Shown here piece by piece: positions 63,377 through 64,000 of a stretch of 64,000 nucleotides of DNA. The translations under genes were made by a program, and so were the position numbers. This DNA is from Pseudoxanthomonas sp. F37 (GTDB taxonomy: Bacteria; Pseudomonadota; Gammaproteobacteria; Xanthomonadales; Xanthomonadaceae): assembly GCF_022965755.1 (NCBI RefSeq), contig NZ_CP095187.1, forward strand, positions 1,798,001 through 1,862,000, given 5' to 3'. Below the pieces are notes generated by a model. That model was given only the letters and a program-made list of their open reading frames with translations. It ran no database searches and was not told the DNA's origin. How positions within the stretch are numbered: the stretch's first letter is position 1; each line of letters opens with the position of its first letter.

Positions 63377-64000
63377 GTGCAGAACCTCAGACTTCACTTC
63401 ACCAACCGCCCCGCGCCCGACCGGCCGCTCACCACCGGCGTCCACCGCATCGTGCGCGAGGCCGCCGGCACCATCGGCGTGGGCGACGCGCTGCAGGGTG
63501 CGTTGCTGGCGCAGATCTGCGTGGACCGGCGTGGCCTGTGGCTGCAGGTGGCCAACGGCATGCGCGGGGTGCACATCAATGGCCGTCCGGTGAAGCGGAT
63601 GGCCGTGCTGCGGCCGGGCGATGCGGTGTATGTGGAAGGCGTGGAGCTGCTGCTGCAGTCGGGGTTCCAGTCGGCGGCGGAGTTGCGCGACAGCGACGCC
63701 GGCCAGGGCGACGCCCGGGTGGTGCTGCGCGGCCTGGGCGGCAAGTACCACGGCAGGAGCGTGTCGCTGGAGCACCCGCGCATCGTCGGCCGTGCACGCG
63801 AGGCGGACATCCGCATCGATGATCCTGCCTTCGCCGAGCGCCATGCCCGGCTCGAACTGCGCGGCGACCGCGTGTTGCTGCGCGATCTGGGATCGGCCGA
63901 GGGTACCCGCGTCAATGGCATGGCGGTGCGCGATGCGCTGCTGGCCGCGGGCGACCAGGTGGTGTTCGATGCCCAGCACCGGTTCGTGCTCGAGGTGCCC
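63377..64000 (+). CDS. FHA-domain protein (3' end outside window)
   Basis: Protein of at least 208 residues, reading from the GTG at 63377-63379; the stop lies beyond the window. The FHA domain (about 125-205) has VSLEHPRIVGRAREADIRID, ERHARLEL and DLGSAEGTRVNG, in the order that binds phosphothreonine. The first ~100 residues (GVHRIVREAAGTIGVGDALQ ... GVHINGRPVKRMAVLRPGD) form a second beta-sandwich resembling an FHA or YscD-like domain. No ribosome site is obvious, so the start may be earlier or later. Confidence 0.85.
   Translation, partial: MQNLRLHFTNRPAPDRPLTTGVHRIVREAAGTIGVGDALQGALLAQICVDRRGLWLQVANGMRGVHINGRPVKRMAVLRPGDAVYVEGVELLLQSGFQSAAELRDSDAGQGDARVVLRGLGGKYHGRSVSLEHPRIVGRAREADIRIDDPAFAERHARLELRGDRVLLRDLGSAEGTRVNGMAVRDALLAAGDQVVFDAQHRFVLEVP

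Overview
The window is GC-rich (near 70 percent by eye) with almost no spare sequence. It looks like a chromosomal segment of a gamma-proteobacterium of the Xanthomonadaceae (Pseudoxanthomonas, Stenotrophomonas, Xanthomonas or Lysobacter type). The main clue is the order rpoN2-vemR-fleQ-fliE to fliR next to flhB-flhA-flhF-flhG-fliA, with a tetrameric-type PilZ protein after fliD-fliS-fliT. Species assignment is inference; no rRNA or tRNA gene was seen.

About 1-52 kb is one large flagellar and chemotaxis locus, almost all on the minus strand. From right to left in transcription order it holds: three tandem flagellins (fliC3, fliC2, fliC1); fliD-fliS-fliT-tPilZ; a LuxR-type response regulator; rpoN2-vemR-fleQ; fliE-F-G-H-I-J-K; fliL-M-N-O-P-Q-R; then, after an interruption, flhB-flhA-flhF-flhG-fliA; cheY-cheZ-small membrane protein-cheA2; motC-motD-parC-parP; STAS-cheY-cheA1; an O/P-type porin; and a chemoreceptor cut by the left edge. 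Between flhB and fliR (19.9-29.0 kb) sits a non-flagellar block: a CzcI-like protein with czcCBA heavy-metal efflux genes, a diguanylate cyclase, a secreted basic-tailed protein and a TetR regulator.

The regulatory layout can be read directly. Three sigma-54 promoters (GG-N10-GC) precede flhB, fliE and fliL, as expected for FleQ plus RpoN2. Six sigma-28 promoters (TAAA/TCAA-N15-GCCGWTAN) precede the chemoreceptor, STAS-cheY-cheA1, motC, cheY-cheZ, fliD and fliC3, as expected for FliA. The hierarchy is therefore RpoN2/FleQ, then basal body, export and FliA, then filament, stator and chemotaxis.

Two different CheA kinases are present. CheA1 has a P2-like domain. CheA2 has a bare linker carrying one copy of a short acidic motif (EFEALLDQLHG core). 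ParP carries the same motif twice, and the motif resembles the CheY-binding peptides of FliM and CheZ. This is the most interesting candidate in the window.

From 52 to 64 kb lies a housekeeping and lipid region: secreted and TPR-type hypotheticals, two phasin-like proteins, a WYL regulator, a TetR regulator with an acyl-CoA-binding protein divergent from a two-domain fatty acyl-CoA reductase, a truncated hemoglobin, a membrane protein with a nuclease-like fold, a patatin, a polyhydroxyalkanoate granule-region protein and an FHA protein cut by the right edge.

Scattered between genes are six copies of a degenerate inverted repeat built from GAGTGAG/GAGGAACGAGT (or GGGAATGGGGAAT) units and three copies of a GTAGGAGCG-type palindrome.
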